Shown in pieces: positions 27,919-37,881 of a stretch of 64,000 nucleotides of DNA. The DNA lies in NCBI RefSeq assembly GCF_030717845.1, contig NZ_JAUZVZ010000019.1, forward strand, positions 1 through 64,000, in the 5' to 3' direction. The DNA is from Alkalimonas collagenimarina. Lineage in GTDB: Bacteria > Pseudomonadota > Gammaproteobacteria > Enterobacterales > Alteromonadaceae. The notes under the pieces were generated by a model. That model saw nothing but the letters and a program-made list of their open reading frames with translations. It ran no database searches and was not told the DNA's origin. Position 1 is the first letter of the stretch. Each line of letters starts with the position of its first letter. Position numbers and translations under genes: made by a program.

Positions 27919-29816
27919 CGTACGACCCGGGTACCAACCTCCAGCTGTATCTCCTGTGCCAGCTTCTGCTCAATCAGCAGCTTCACCGCATCCATTTGTT
28001 GTTCATCGATGGTACTACTTGATACCATCGTGAGCGACACCCGGGTTGGCTTTCCGGGACGTACCTGTACATGACGTAATTGAATATCATCCAACACGAT
28101 ACCTTCCAGCTGTTGTTTAATTCGCCCTTCTTGCACCATATGCGAAAAGCTTAACGCCAAAGGGATACTCAGCACGATAACCAATAAAAATGTCAGCGCC
28201 AGCCCCCGGCGTGCTCGATGAAATGGGCTATAACCTAAAAATAAAAACGTCAGCACAGCAGCGAGGATAATACCCACCAAGTTGGTTAAATACAGCAGAA
28301 AGGCGCCCCAAAACACGGTAAAATCCCCCCACCCTAAGCCGATACCTGCTACCGCTAGTGGTGGTACCAACGCCACCGCAATGGCAACACCAGCTAAACT
28401 TTTAGCCACCTCAGCCCGGGCGTGGGCGTAAGCGCCAGCCACACCAGATACAACTGCCACACCTAAATCCAATAGGGTTGGACTGATCCGTGCAGCAATT
28501 TCACTATTGATGGTATTCAGTGGAATCATCCAGGTCGCCAGTACAGCACAGGCTATAGACAACGCAGTGCCAACACCAATACTGCGCGCGCTGGTCATCA
28601 TTAAGCCTTCATCTTGACGCAAAGTACCAAGCGCCATAGAAATGATGGGCCCCATCAGTGGGGCTAAGATCATCGCACCAATAATCACTGGAGTAGAATT
28701 GGCAAACAGGCCAAATGTCGCAAGCAGTGTAGCCAGCAACATCAAGGTTAAATAAGATGGCGTTGCCTTGGCACTTTCCCGCAACGCAATAAATAAGTCT
28801 TTAAATTCTTCCGTTGCCGCGTGATGGATCCAAGGCAACGGATAGGTCACCAGCTCAGATTTGGCTTTACCTGCAGGCAGTGCCTGAGTTTTAAACACTT
28901 CTTTTTGTTCAGCGACTTTATCTTCCATGGTTAGATGCCGCCCTGGCACCATGAACAAGCAACGGGGTTCCACTTCCAGTTTCAACTCTTTCGTTCGCTC
29001 TATCAAACCATCATGGGTGTAATTAAAGGATTTAGGGCTTTGAATGATTAAACAGCTGGTTTTAATGTGGCCGACAAACGAGGGAGTACCTCTATTCCAG
29101 TAATCACGCAAAAATAAAGCAGCAAACAAAAACCGCAGCATTTCAAATACACTGCGAGGTACCAGCACCAAGGCATGTAACATGCCGTCATTGGCGCTAG
29201 AATCTGCCACCAAGCGTCTTGATAACACCGAGCTGCGACCATGCTCAACCGCCACAATACCCAGCGCAGCCGTATCCAGCAGTTTGCCTTTCTGGGTGGT
29301 CATTTTAAATGCTGTGAAGGTTACCTCACCGATGCGACTCAGCAGCCGGAAAAAGCGCCGTAAGCGGGTAGCAAAACGTTCGGCTAAGGCTTCGCCCGGG
29401 ATCAAGGAAAAAGTATCACCAACCACCACAGAGTTAAACACCGGCGTACCGTTGCATATCATCAGATCCAATGGTTCTACCGAGCGGTTCAGCGCGTCAT
29501 CCAGGGCTTCTGCGATATCACCAGTGATGCCAAAACCATAGCGGGCGTGCTTCATATCGGGGTGCGGCAATAACGCCAGCTGCCATTGTTTTTCTTTTGC
29601 CTGTTGCACCAGGTTGCGCAAGGCTTCATCAGCCAAAAAGCAAATCAATTTTTGCTCACTGGCAAATAAATGACTAAGCTTCTCGCTCCAAAGACAAAGC
29701 TCTGCTGTACAATGACGCTCAGCCAATAAAGGCACAATATGTGACTTCACCCACTGCTCATCAATCGCCTGATACAACAATACCACTGGTGCCTTTACCG
29801 ATACTTCAGTCATCAT
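27915..29816 (-). CDS. DUF389 membrane protein with diacylglycerol-kinase-like N-terminus
   Basis: A protein of about 633 residues in two parts. Residues of about 1-310 resemble a lipid-kinase (DAGK/sphingosine kinase) fold: a GNGTP-like turn (here CNGTPVFN, with C in place of the first G), a GDTFSLIPG segment and a glycine-poor nucleotide loop. Residues of about 345-550 are the DUF389 membrane domain with six or so helices (TPVIIGAMILAPLMGPIISM is its hallmark), followed by a soluble tail. The family is known as TIGR00341 and its role is unknown. I start at ATG 29816, overlapping the end of the Lon-like gene by 11 bases; a TTG start further upstream is possible. It forms an operon with that protease gene. 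Confidence 0.85.
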   Translation of the reverse strand: MMTEVSVKAPVVLLYQAIDEQWVKSHIVPLLAERHCTAELCLWSEKLSHLFASEQKLICFLADEALRNLVQQAKEKQWQLALLPHPDMKHARYGFGITGDIAEALDDALNRSVEPLDLMICNGTPVFNSVVVGDTFSLIPGEALAERFATRLRRFFRLLSRIGEVTFTAFKMTTQKGKLLDTAALGIVAVEHGRSSVLSRRLVADSSANDGMLHALVLVPRSVFEMLRFLFAALFLRDYWNRGTPSFVGHIKTSCLIIQSPKSFNYTHDGLIERTKELKLEVEPRCLFMVPGRHLTMEDKVAEQKEVFKTQALPAGKAKSELVTYPLPWIHHAATEEFKDLFIALRESAKATPSYLTLMLLATLLATFGLFANSTPVIIGAMILAPLMGPIISMALGTLRQDEGLMMTSARSIGVGTALSIACAVLATWMIPLNTINSEIAARISPTLLDLGVAVVSGVAGAYAHARAEVAKSLAGVAIAVALVPPLAVAGIGLGWGDFTVFWGAFLLYLTNLVGIILAAVLTFLFLGYSPFHRARRGLALTFLLVIVLSIPLALSFSHMVQEGRIKQQLEGIVLDDIQLRHVQVRPGKPTRVSLTMVSSSTIDEQQMDAVKLLIEQKLAQEIQLEVGTRVVR

Positions 29817-32199
29817 CACTGTACCCGTTGACGATCTCGGCAATATCGCTTAACCGGTTTAACACCATCGCATTTAAAGTCTTTTTCGGGTAATAACCAC
29901 GACGATTTTGCTCACCTGCATCGACACCTGTTAACAGCGTGAGCGCTTCATCCACCGTACTGACAACATAGACATGGAACTGCCCATCAGAAACAGCCTG
30001 GCGTACCTCCTCGTTCAACACCAGATTCAACTGATTGCTGGCGGGGATCACCACACCTTGCTCTCCAGTTAGACCACGCTGCTGACACAACCGGAAGAAG
30101 CCTTCAATTTTCTCATTAACTCCGCCAATGGCCTGCACTTCGCCATGTTGGTTGATGGAGCCTGTCACCGCCAAGCTTTGTTTGATGGGCACCTGAGTTA
30201 TGGCTGAGATCAAGGCACATATTTCAGCCAGAGAGGCGCTATCGCCATCAATATGACCATACGATTGCTCCAGCGCAATGTTGGCCGATAAGGTTAGCGG
30301 AAACTGCTTGGCATAACGAGCACCTAAAAATCCGTTTAAGATCAGTACCCCTTTCGAGTGAATGGCTTTACCTAGCTCCACTTCACGCTCAATATCGACC
30401 ACGCCAGAGGCGCCGGCAAACACAGTGGCACTAATACGTGCTGGTGTGCCAAAGGCGGTATCGCCAATTTCAAGCACGGTTAAGCCATTGACTTTGCCCA
30501 CGGCCAAACCATCGCTGTCAATTAGGATCTGACCTTGCTGTATATCTTCAAGAAAACTTTCGCTGATCCGACCGGTACGATACTGTTTACCCAGTAACGC
30601 CTGACGCACGTGCTCGGCAGTTAAAATATCACTTCCTGCCAAATTCGCGTAATAACAGGCCTCTCTTACCAGCTCCAGTACATCGGCAAATCGGGCGGAT
30701 AGCTTGTGTTGGTGTTCCGCCTGCCGAAAACTAAAAATCAACAAACGCTCAAAACCACTGTCGGATAATTGGGTTAATCCCAACTCCTGCATTTGCAGAC
30801 GAATTTGCCGCACCATGTAACTTAGTGTCAGTTGCTGATAGGGCAAGAAATGCTCAAAGTCTGCCAATACCCGAAAAAGCTCGTTGAATTCTTCGTCTAC
30901 ATCCTGAATCAAATAATACAGATCCCGCGACCCCATCAAGATCACCTTCACCTGCAACGGGATCGCTTTTGGTGTAATGATGGTGGAGTTGGTGACCGCA
31001 TGCTCACTCAGGGTATCAATGAGCAACTCATTGCTTTTCAAAGACTGCTTCAGAGCCTCCCAAACCTGTGGCTGCGACAGCAACTTATCTGCATCCAGGA
31101 TCAGGTACCCCCCATTGGCTCGATGCAAAGCACCCGGTCGAATCATGCGATGATTGGTGTAAAGCGAACCGCCACTGGAAGCATACTCTACCCGGCCAAA
31201 CAAGTTGCCGTAACTGGGGGACGGTTCAAAAATCACCGGTGCACCGTCCATGGCTTCATGATGCACCAACACATTGGGAACAAACTCTTCCACAAACATA
31301 GTACGCACATCCAGCTCTTCCGCTTTTTCCGGCTCAGTTTCTTCAGGCAGCAACTCCAGTACGAATTTCACCAAGGGAATACGCATTTCCCGCAGATAGC
31401 GCAGCACGCCCAGCTCGGCAACGTAGTCATGCTCCATCGCTTTGAACAGCGGCTTCAGCACTTGCTCAATGGTCGCCTTACGCAGCTCGCGTAACTGCTC
31501 AGACGCTTCACGCTTCCAGCGGGGCAGTTCAATCAACTGTTCATTGAGAATGCTCTCCAACTCGACCACCAAGTCATAGAAATATTGGCGTTCTTCGTCG
31601 GTCAGTTTGTTAAATTCGCTGTCATCCAGTGGCTTGCCATCCACCAAGGGCGCAAAACTAACCGCGCCATTGTCTTCATACAACACCACCTTTTTTTCCA
31701 GTGCTTTTTGTTCTACCTGCTCAAGTGCGGCTTCATAGCGCTGATCAAAGGTACGCTGAATGGCTTTTTTCTGTCGTTGGTAACCCGGATTATCAAAAGC
31801 AGCTGGAAAGGTATCGATCAGTTCATCGATAATGCCTTCGATACGTTTGACAAATTTTCGTCCTTCACCTGGCAACAAGCGCAAGGTGGTTGGTAAACGT
31901 TCGTCATCAAAATTATTCAGATAACACCATTCATCTGGTGTCGCTTTTTCACTGGCGGCATGCTTCAGTTCGTCTTGCACCAGCGTAAAGCGCCCTAATG
32001 CAGGCTCACCCATCACATAGAGGTTGTAACCTGGCATGTCCATGCCAATGGCAAACGTCAGCGCTGCTTTCGCCCGCTCCTGCCCAATAAAAGCTGGGGT
32101 TAGCTCTGTTTGTTGTAAGCTGTGTTTCAGCCAGTCATTGCGAAGCTGTGGTGCCAACTGATGGGCCTGCAGGCCCAGCGAATGCAGGGTGTTGGTCAT
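29806..32199 (-). CDS. Lon-like ATP-dependent protease (LonB/YcbZ type)
   Basis: A 797-residue protein of the COG1067 Lon family, different from classical LonA. The C-terminal protease domain has the Ser-Lys dyad S654 (GDSASLAE) and K697 (GGVNEK), 43 residues apart exactly as in E. coli Lon. The N-terminal region has a Walker A-like loop GEPALGRFT (residues 64-72) with Arg where Lys should be, followed by a long helical insertion (about 130-270) and an AAA-type half with GGYLILDADKLL as Walker B. Some members of the family also have Arg at this place. Substrates are unknown. It lies downstream of ybeL and is translationally coupled to the DUF389 gene. Confidence 0.9.
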   Translation of the reverse strand: MTNTLHSLGLQAHQLAPQLRNDWLKHSLQQTELTPAFIGQERAKAALTFAIGMDMPGYNLYVMGEPALGRFTLVQDELKHAASEKATPDEWCYLNNFDDERLPTTLRLLPGEGRKFVKRIEGIIDELIDTFPAAFDNPGYQRQKKAIQRTFDQRYEAALEQVEQKALEKKVVLYEDNGAVSFAPLVDGKPLDDSEFNKLTDEERQYFYDLVVELESILNEQLIELPRWKREASEQLRELRKATIEQVLKPLFKAMEHDYVAELGVLRYLREMRIPLVKFVLELLPEETEPEKAEELDVRTMFVEEFVPNVLVHHEAMDGAPVIFEPSPSYGNLFGRVEYASSGGSLYTNHRMIRPGALHRANGGYLILDADKLLSQPQVWEALKQSLKSNELLIDTLSEHAVTNSTIITPKAIPLQVKVILMGSRDLYYLIQDVDEEFNELFRVLADFEHFLPYQQLTLSYMVRQIRLQMQELGLTQLSDSGFERLLIFSFRQAEHQHKLSARFADVLELVREACYYANLAGSDILTAEHVRQALLGKQYRTGRISESFLEDIQQGQILIDSDGLAVGKVNGLTVLEIGDTAFGTPARISATVFAGASGVVDIEREVELGKAIHSKGVLILNGFLGARYAKQFPLTLSANIALEQSYGHIDGDSASLAEICALISAITQVPIKQSLAVTGSINQHGEVQAIGGVNEKIEGFFRLCQQRGLTGEQGVVIPASNQLNLVLNEEVRQAVSDGQFHVYVVSTVDEALTLLTGVDAGEQNRRGYYPKKTLNAMVLNRLSDIAEIVNGYSDDD

Positions 32200-32271
32200 G
32201 AAAGTCCTTATTGTCCATGCGGTTCATGCGTCAACCAATGATTATACCCAATTCATATGCCCAAACCAGCG

Positions 32272-32745
32272 TTACTCAACCGGCACCCCTTCGCGGCAGA
32301 AGCTAACGCCACCGCAGTTAGTACAAGCCTGCAGTTCAGTCGGGTGGTAATAATTGACTAAATGAGCGCAGTGTTCACAACGATAGCAGCCCATACCGAC
32401 CCGTTCACCTTGAAAGTACACACCTTTATGACGAAAATCTTCCAACAGCTCTTGCCACTCAACCTGAGTACGATCGGTAATTTGTGCTAATTCATACCAG
32501 AGCGCCTCTGGCCACAGTGAAGGCTGATCATCCTGTTCAGCGGCGTCAGCATCCTGCCATTGGCGTTTTAATGTTTCAACAAACAACTGTGTTTCATAGG
32601 CCGTCAACTCCCGCCCTGCTTTAAAGTATGCACGAATGTTCTGGTTCAGCTCCATCAGTTGGTCAACACTGTCCTTTTCTGCCTCCTGAACCATCTCTGC
32701 CAATTGCTCCAGCCACTGCTGGTACTTCTGCTTTAGTTCTTTCAT
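32272..32745 (-). CDS. ybeL: zinc-ribbon protein YbeL (DUF1451)
   Basis: A 157-residue cytosolic protein with a helical N-terminal part (about 1-95) and a C-terminal zinc ribbon made by CYRCEHC near 120 and CTNCG near 141. It matches the DUF1451/YbeL family in length and layout. The function is unknown. A strong GGAGGT precedes the ATG. In E. coli ybeL lies beside leuS; here the two genes for a membrane protein and a candidate toxin sit between them. Confidence 0.93.
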   Translation of the reverse strand: MKELKQKYQQWLEQLAEMVQEAEKDSVDQLMELNQNIRAYFKAGRELTAYETQLFVETLKRQWQDADAAEQDDQPSLWPEALWYELAQITDRTQVEWQELLEDFRHKGVYFQGERVGMGCYRCEHCAHLVNYYHPTELQACTNCGGVSFCREGVPVE

Positions 32746-32896
32746 GCTACCTCCATGGTTTCAGTACATCATCGCCCTGAGTATAGCAAAGCCATTACAA
32801 GCCACGCTGAATTGGCACAAAAGATTAAGGTATGGTGAACCTTGATGGTTACTGTTACAGCAAGGTAATTAGATTACAAACAAGCGTAGCTGTGGT

Positions 32897-33535
32897 CTAT
32901 TGCTCAGTAGCTAAGGTTTCACGCTGGCGACGGCGTGCTTCCTGCCGTTCAGCTTCGCGCTCCAGCCGTTCAAGCCGGGCCTCTTCACGGTGGTTACGCT
33001 GCTGCAGCATTTGTTCCACTTTAAAAGACTCGTCCCAATGACCGCGCCGTACAATACGCCGCACATCACTATCGTGGCAAAGCACAGGGTCTTTCACCCA
33101 AGCACTGTAAGTCACCCGGGCCAGCAGCAAGGTTGTATCCGAGCAACGCTGGTAGCCATTGGCTGACATCTGCTGACGATAATAGCTGTTAATAGCAAAA
33201 TGGCCGACAAAAGCAAGTACGAATGCGAATCCCATAGGAGCAAAAAAACAGCGAATCACAAACTTCTTGTGCTTCTTTGTCGCTATCTTCCCACGAATAG
33301 CAAAAACGACCATGTAGAAAGAAAAAAACAAGAAAAATACAAGGAATAGCACTGAGCTCAGCAAAAAAGCATACGATGAGCTATGAATAATCAACTGACG
33401 GCTACTTTGAATGGCTTCAAACTGTATTTTCATTGCCTCAGGACCAATCCACAGTGCAACCCCAATCAACAACAGATTAAATGCAGCCAATGACAAGGCT
33501 GTAAAAAAAAGTGATCTCTGGTTTTTTAATTCCAT
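32897..33535 (-). CDS. three-helix membrane protein, candidate immunity protein
   Basis: A 212-residue protein I do not recognise. It has three strong hydrophobic helices (about 10-31, 54-80, 92-115), a soluble part of about 50 residues with two cysteines (GYQRCSD and PVLCHDSD) and a very charged C-terminal coil rich in Arg and Glu (about 180-212). Its ATG lies inside the last codons of the upstream gene (10-base overlap), so the two are translated together. A membrane protein coupled behind a gene for a hydrophobic-block protein is the usual layout for a pore-forming toxin and its immunity protein. That role is inference. It may also be a subunit working with its partner. Confidence 0.7.
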   Translation of the reverse strand: MELKNQRSLFFTALSLAAFNLLLIGVALWIGPEAMKIQFEAIQSSRQLIIHSSSYAFLLSSVLFLVFFLFFSFYMVVFAIRGKIATKKHKKFVIRCFFAPMGFAFVLAFVGHFAINSYYRQQMSANGYQRCSDTTLLLARVTYSAWVKDPVLCHDSDVRRIVRRGHWDESFKVEQMLQQRNHREEARLERLEREAERQEARRRQRETLATEQ

Positions 33536-34452
33536 AATAGCGGGTTAGACCTCAGAATATCGTTAATCTTACGTCTCGCAGCTTGAGTAAGCTGCCTCTT
33601 GACACTTTGGCTGGTAGATATGATTGCATAGTACAGGCCATCGTAAATTTTATGTTTAGCTTTTTCTTCCTTTTTAGTTAAATATTGAATGAGCCGCTGA
33701 GTGATCTGGAAATGTTCATCTGCATAGCTCAATGCAGCACCTACAAATAGTGTAGCAATTATGCCAGCAGCAATTGGTACCACAACAATAGTTCCACCGA
33801 AAATCGCAGCAGAAAGAGCCGCAGCGCCTAATCCGGCAAAATACCCCGCTGCACCAGCAATGGCGATTTTTACCAGATCAGTTGAAATACCGGCCAGCCA
33901 GTTAGTCCAGCGGTACTCATCTTCAAACAACCATTGCAAACTGTGCAGCGATAACGAAAAAATCACCGAGACCAGAAAACCGCTTTTGGCTGACTGCTTC
34001 AGACCTTCTTTGCCTACTGCCATCTTCACCAGACCGGTGTTACTGGCCAGATAACGGGTGCCCTTTACCACCTGACGGGCACGGTGGTTGCCTTTAAAAA
34101 TAATGTACTGGCGACCGTTTTGCATGGTGGTGCGGTAGGTATCAAAAAAGCGACCACCACGTTTAAGATCGTTGGCCAGCACGGTAAGCACCCGCACATC
34201 GTTGCTGGCAGCACCGTAATCCCGACCAAATTCACCGACAGCGGTAACCACAGTAAGGCCGGTTAATTGCTGAAAAAGCGCCTCAGCCTGGACTTGAGTT
34301 TTACCCTCCTGCCGCTGCACGGTTAGCCAGAAATCAGTCACTTCCCGAGCATTAAGCACATAGATATCTACTTGGTTTTCATCAAGTTGTTTTTTCAGCT
34401 GCTGTTGTCGTAGCTGGCTGCTGGCGTGTTGCTGGGCAATATAGGCGGTCAT
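33526..34452 (-). CDS. candidate pore-forming effector with long hydrophobic C-terminal block
   Basis: A 308-residue protein without a signal peptide. Residues 1-155 are soluble and charged, with a segment FKGNHRARQVVKGTRYLASN near 119-138. Residues 157-173 are one hydrophobic helix. Residues 190-243 are an unbroken Gly/Ala/Ile/Val-rich stretch long enough for two helices, closely resembling the hydrophobic hairpin of colicin-type and type VI secretion pore-forming toxins. A basic helical tail (about 255-308) follows. I recall similar sequences near PAAR/VgrG genes of enterobacteria, but this is unchecked. No secretion genes are in the window. The likely partner, a three-helix protein, is coupled by a 10-base overlap. 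The gene lies between ybeL and leuS. Confidence 0.65.
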   Translation of the reverse strand: MTAYIAQQHASSQLRQQQLKKQLDENQVDIYVLNAREVTDFWLTVQRQEGKTQVQAEALFQQLTGLTVVTAVGEFGRDYGAASNDVRVLTVLANDLKRGGRFFDTYRTTMQNGRQYIIFKGNHRARQVVKGTRYLASNTGLVKMAVGKEGLKQSAKSGFLVSVIFSLSLHSLQWLFEDEYRWTNWLAGISTDLVKIAIAGAAGYFAGLGAAALSAAIFGGTIVVVPIAAGIIATLFVGAALSYADEHFQITQRLIQYLTKKEEKAKHKIYDGLYYAIISTSQSVKRQLTQAARRKINDILRSNPLLWN

Positions 34453-34782
34453 AACTCAACATCCTGTGAAGTAATTGGCTCAAAAATGTATGCTAGGTGT
34501 TTCCATAAATTTTACCATGTTATTTTTTTGAGTACAGTTGAACGTGTTATTTTTTCGTTTTTAGTTTCACATCATCGCCGACAACTGGTCATCTAACCTC
34601 ACTGGCTGCACTAAGATCATTCTGTGCCAGCTAACAGAGTAAAGAAGCTGTATAACAGGCATGGATTCAAGTTGTTGTCAGCCAGTCGCTGCGGTATGCT
34701 ATAGCTAAATTTTCGCTGTCTCCTACTAATCAATTTTCAGAGGGGGCAGGCCCTCCTCAGATGCTTAGTTTGGAAGACGTTA
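34453..34782. other. 330-base intergenic region before leuS
   Basis: Holds the divergent promoters of leuS (right) and the candidate toxin gene (left). The left half (34490-34570) is AT-rich with T-runs, unlike neighbouring DNA. A short hairpin GAGGG/CCCTC is at 34740-34755. The right half has the leuS promoter given separately. No RNA gene or repeat is seen. Confidence 0.6.
34672..34700 (+). promoter_or_regulatory. predicted sigma-70 promoter of the leuS operon
   Basis: TTGTTG (34672-34677) and TATGCT (34695-34700) are separated by 17 bases. The start of transcription would be near 34707, about 75 bases before leuS. Confidence 0.5.
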
Positions 34783-37371
34783 ATGCACGAACAATATAAC
34801 CCGCAACAGATAGAAACTGCGCTGCAGCAGCAATGGGAACAAGATCAGGTTTTTAAGGTTGTTGAAGACGACAGCAAAGAGAAGTTTTATTGTCTCTCGA
34901 TGTTCCCCTATCCAAGCGGACGCCTGCATATGGGCCATGTGCGTAACTATACCATTGGCGATGTGATCAGCCGTTTTCAGCGTATGCAGGGCAAGAATGT
35001 GATGCAGCCGATGGGTTGGGATGCCTTTGGCTTACCAGCTGAAAATGCGGCCATCAACCACAAAACAGCCCCAGCCAAATGGACCTACGAAAACATCGAT
35101 TACATGCGCACTCAGCTGAAACGCCTTGGTTTTGGTTACGACTGGTCGCGCGAACTGGCTACCTGCCAGCCTGAATATTACCGCTGGGAACAATGGTTTT
35201 TCACCAAGCTGTATGAAAAAGGCCTGGTCTACAAAAAAATGTCAACGGTGAATTGGGATCCAATCGATCAGTGCGTGCTGGCCAATGAACAGGTGATTGA
35301 TGGCCGTGGCTGGCGTTCTGGTGCTTTGGTCGAACAACGTGAGTTAGCGCAGTGGTTTATCAAAATCACCGACTATGCAGAAGAATTGCTGCAGGATCTG
35401 GATCAACTGGATGAATGGCCTGAGCAGGTCCGCACCATGCAGAAAAACTGGATTGGTCGTTCTGAAGGGGTAGAAATAACTTTTGATGTCGCCGATAGCG
35501 ATCAACGCGTCTCCGTATTTACCACCCGTCCCGATACACTCTATGGTGTGACTTACATGGCGGTTGCCGCTCAACATCCATTAGCGCTGCAAGCGGCGAA
35601 AACCAATGCTGAGCTGGCTGCTTTTATTGAAGATTGCAAAGGTGGCAAAGTGGCTGAAGCTGAGCTGGCTACCATGGAAAAGAAAGGCATGGCGACTGGC
35701 GTTGAAGCCATTCACCCGCTAACTGGTGAGCGCTTACCTATTTGGGTCGCGAACTTTGTACTGATGGATTATGGTTCGGGCGCTGTGATGTCAGTACCAG
35801 GGCACGATCAGCGCGATTATGAGTTTGCCAGCAAGTATCAGCTGCCGATAAAACAAGTGGTTAAATCTGCTGATAGCAACATTGAGGTTGATTTAACTCA
35901 AGCCGCTTTTACCGAGAAAGGCATCCTGCTGAACTCGGCTGAATTCGATGGGTTGGATTTTACCGCAGCATTTAAAGCCATTGCTGACAAACTAAAAAAT
36001 GACGGCCGTGGCGAAGTAAAAGTGAATTACCGCCTGCGTGACTGGGGCGTTTCCCGTCAGCGTTATTGGGGTTCGCCAATTCCAATGCTGACGCTGGAAG
36101 ATGGCAGCCAGGTGCCCGTACCTGATGATCAATTGCCGGTGCGCTTGCCAGAAGATGTGGTGATGGATGGTGTACAATCACCGATTAAAGCGGATGCCGA
36201 GTGGGCAAAAACCAGCTTTGAGGGGCAAGCCGCCTTTCATGAAACCGATACCTTTGATACCTTTATGGAATCGTCCTGGTACTATGCACGTTATACCAGC
36301 CCGGGCAGCGACGACCAAATGCTTGACCCTGCCAAGGCCAACTACTGGTTGCCGGTTGATCAGTACGTCGGCGGTATCGAGCATGCCATTCTGCATTTGT
36401 TGTATGCCCGTTTCTTCCATAAGTTGCTGCGTGACGTTGGCTTGGTGCAATGCGATGAGCCGTTCAAGCGCTTGTTGTGTCAAGGCATGGTGCTGGCGGA
36501 GACCTTCTACCGCGAGCATGATAATGGCAGCAAAACCTGGTATTCGCCACAAGATGTGCAGGTTGAACGCGATGACAAAGGCCGGATCATTCAGTCGACC
36601 CTAACCAGCGATGGCCAACCGGTAATGTCGGCAGGCATGAGCAAGATGTCCAAGTCAAAAAATAACGGCATCGATCCTCAGAAAGTCATTGATCTGTATG
36701 GTGCCGATACCGTGCGCTTATTTATGATGTTTACCGCACCACCGGAACAAACGCTGGAGTGGTCTGATTCTGCCGTAGAGGGAGCCCATCGCTTCCTGCG
36801 CCGTATTTATACTCTGGTGCATCAGTTTAGTCAGAATAAACCGGCAGAAGCGCTCAGTACTTCTGCATTGAATGCCAACCAAAAAGCATTGCGCCGCGAG
36901 CTGCATAAAACCATAGCCAAGGTCACCGATGATTTATCACGCAGGTATACCTTTAATACCGCCATTGCCGCTATCATGGAGCTGAGCAATAAGCTGCAAA
37001 AGGCCCCACTTGATAGCGAGCAAGATAAAGCAGTGATGCAAGAAGCGGTTTTGGCCGTCTTGCAAATGCTAAACCCCATTACACCCCATTTATGTCAATA
37101 CCTGTGGACTACTCTGGAGCAGCCCCAACCTATCGAACAAAGCCAATGGCCGTCGGTGGATTCTGCCGCCTTGGTCGAGGATGAAAAGCTGATCGTGGTT
37201 CAGGTGAATGGCAAAGTACGGGGTAAATTTACCGTGGCGGTAGATGCCAGTCAGGATGATGTCCTGGCTCAAGCAAAAGCCGACGACAATGTGCAACGCT
37301 ATCTCGACAATGTAACGCTGCGCAAAGTGATTTATGTACCCGGCAAGCTATTGAATCTGGTGGTTGGCTAA
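34783..37371 (+). CDS. leuS: leucine--tRNA ligase
   Basis: An 862-residue class Ia synthetase that charges tRNA-Leu. The ATP-binding HIGH motif reads HMGH at residues 49-52 and the KMSKS motif is intact near residue 622. The CP1 editing domain (about 220-420) is present, with the TTRPDTLYG threonine-rich motif, so mischarged tRNA can be hydrolysed. A GGAAGA site precedes the ATG. It opens the run leuS-lptE-holA-nadD that is conserved in Gammaproteobacteria. Length matches E. coli (860). Confidence 0.99.
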   Translation: MHEQYNPQQIETALQQQWEQDQVFKVVEDDSKEKFYCLSMFPYPSGRLHMGHVRNYTIGDVISRFQRMQGKNVMQPMGWDAFGLPAENAAINHKTAPAKWTYENIDYMRTQLKRLGFGYDWSRELATCQPEYYRWEQWFFTKLYEKGLVYKKMSTVNWDPIDQCVLANEQVIDGRGWRSGALVEQRELAQWFIKITDYAEELLQDLDQLDEWPEQVRTMQKNWIGRSEGVEITFDVADSDQRVSVFTTRPDTLYGVTYMAVAAQHPLALQAAKTNAELAAFIEDCKGGKVAEAELATMEKKGMATGVEAIHPLTGERLPIWVANFVLMDYGSGAVMSVPGHDQRDYEFASKYQLPIKQVVKSADSNIEVDLTQAAFTEKGILLNSAEFDGLDFTAAFKAIADKLKNDGRGEVKVNYRLRDWGVSRQRYWGSPIPMLTLEDGSQVPVPDDQLPVRLPEDVVMDGVQSPIKADAEWAKTSFEGQAAFHETDTFDTFMESSWYYARYTSPGSDDQMLDPAKANYWLPVDQYVGGIEHAILHLLYARFFHKLLRDVGLVQCDEPFKRLLCQGMVLAETFYREHDNGSKTWYSPQDVQVERDDKGRIIQSTLTSDGQPVMSAGMSKMSKSKNNGIDPQKVIDLYGADTVRLFMMFTAPPEQTLEWSDSAVEGAHRFLRRIYTLVHQFSQNKPAEALSTSALNANQKALRRELHKTIAKVTDDLSRRYTFNTAIAAIMELSNKLQKAPLDSEQDKAVMQEAVLAVLQMLNPITPHLCQYLWTTLEQPQPIEQSQWPSVDSAALVEDEKLIVVQVNGKVRGKFTVAVDASQDDVLAQAKADDNVQRYLDNVTLRKVIYVPGKLLNLVVG

Positions 37372-37374
37372 GTG

Positions 37375-37881
37375 ATGAAATCACGCTATCTGCCTCAGAG
37401 CATGCTGCTAAAGGCCTTATGGCTTACTATGTTGCTAAGCATGCTCTCCGCCTGTGGCTTTCAGCTGCGTGGTCAACTGCCATTGCAACAATACCCGGCG
37501 CTCTCTATTCAAGCTGAGCGTCACTCCGCATTGGCTGCAGTTCTAAGCCAGCGCTTGCAAAGCCATCAGATTGATGTGCTGGCCAGCCAACAAGAGGATA
37601 GCCCGCACCTGATGCTGCATCATGACTCCCTGGAACGGCGAACCTTGTCGCTGTTTCCCAATGGTCAGGTAGCCGAGTACGAGCTGATTTATCAGGTACG
37701 ATACAGCATTCAGATGCCCGATCAGCAAGCACAGTATTTTGAGTTTGAATTGTTTCGTGATTATCAGGACGATCCAAACCGGGCTCTGGCCAAAGCACAA
37801 GAGCTTGATCTGATGCTAACAGAGCTCAGGGAGCAAGCGGCCCAGCGCATTTTGCGTCAGCTGGGGCGCCTTGGTGCATGA
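37375..37881 (+). CDS. lptE: LPS-assembly lipoprotein LptE
   Basis: A 168-residue outer-membrane lipoprotein that forms the plug of the LptD channel for lipopolysaccharide export. A signal sequence ends in the lipobox LSAC with lipidated C27, followed by GFQLRGQ as in E. coli LptE. The start is the ATG three bases after the leuS stop; a GTG in frame just before it is equally close. It overlaps holA by 4 bases (ATGA). Confidence 0.95.
   Translation: MKSRYLPQSMLLKALWLTMLLSMLSACGFQLRGQLPLQQYPALSIQAERHSALAAVLSQRLQSHQIDVLASQQEDSPHLMLHHDSLERRTLSLFPNGQVAEYELIYQVRYSIQMPDQQAQYFEFELFRDYQDDPNRALAKAQELDLMLTELREQAAQRILRQLGRLGA

Noticed and set aside
30832-31494. A 220-codon open frame antisense to the Lon-like protease
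   Set aside because: Composition is a His/Gln/Leu-rich reflection of the true gene's codons, with no recognisable motif.
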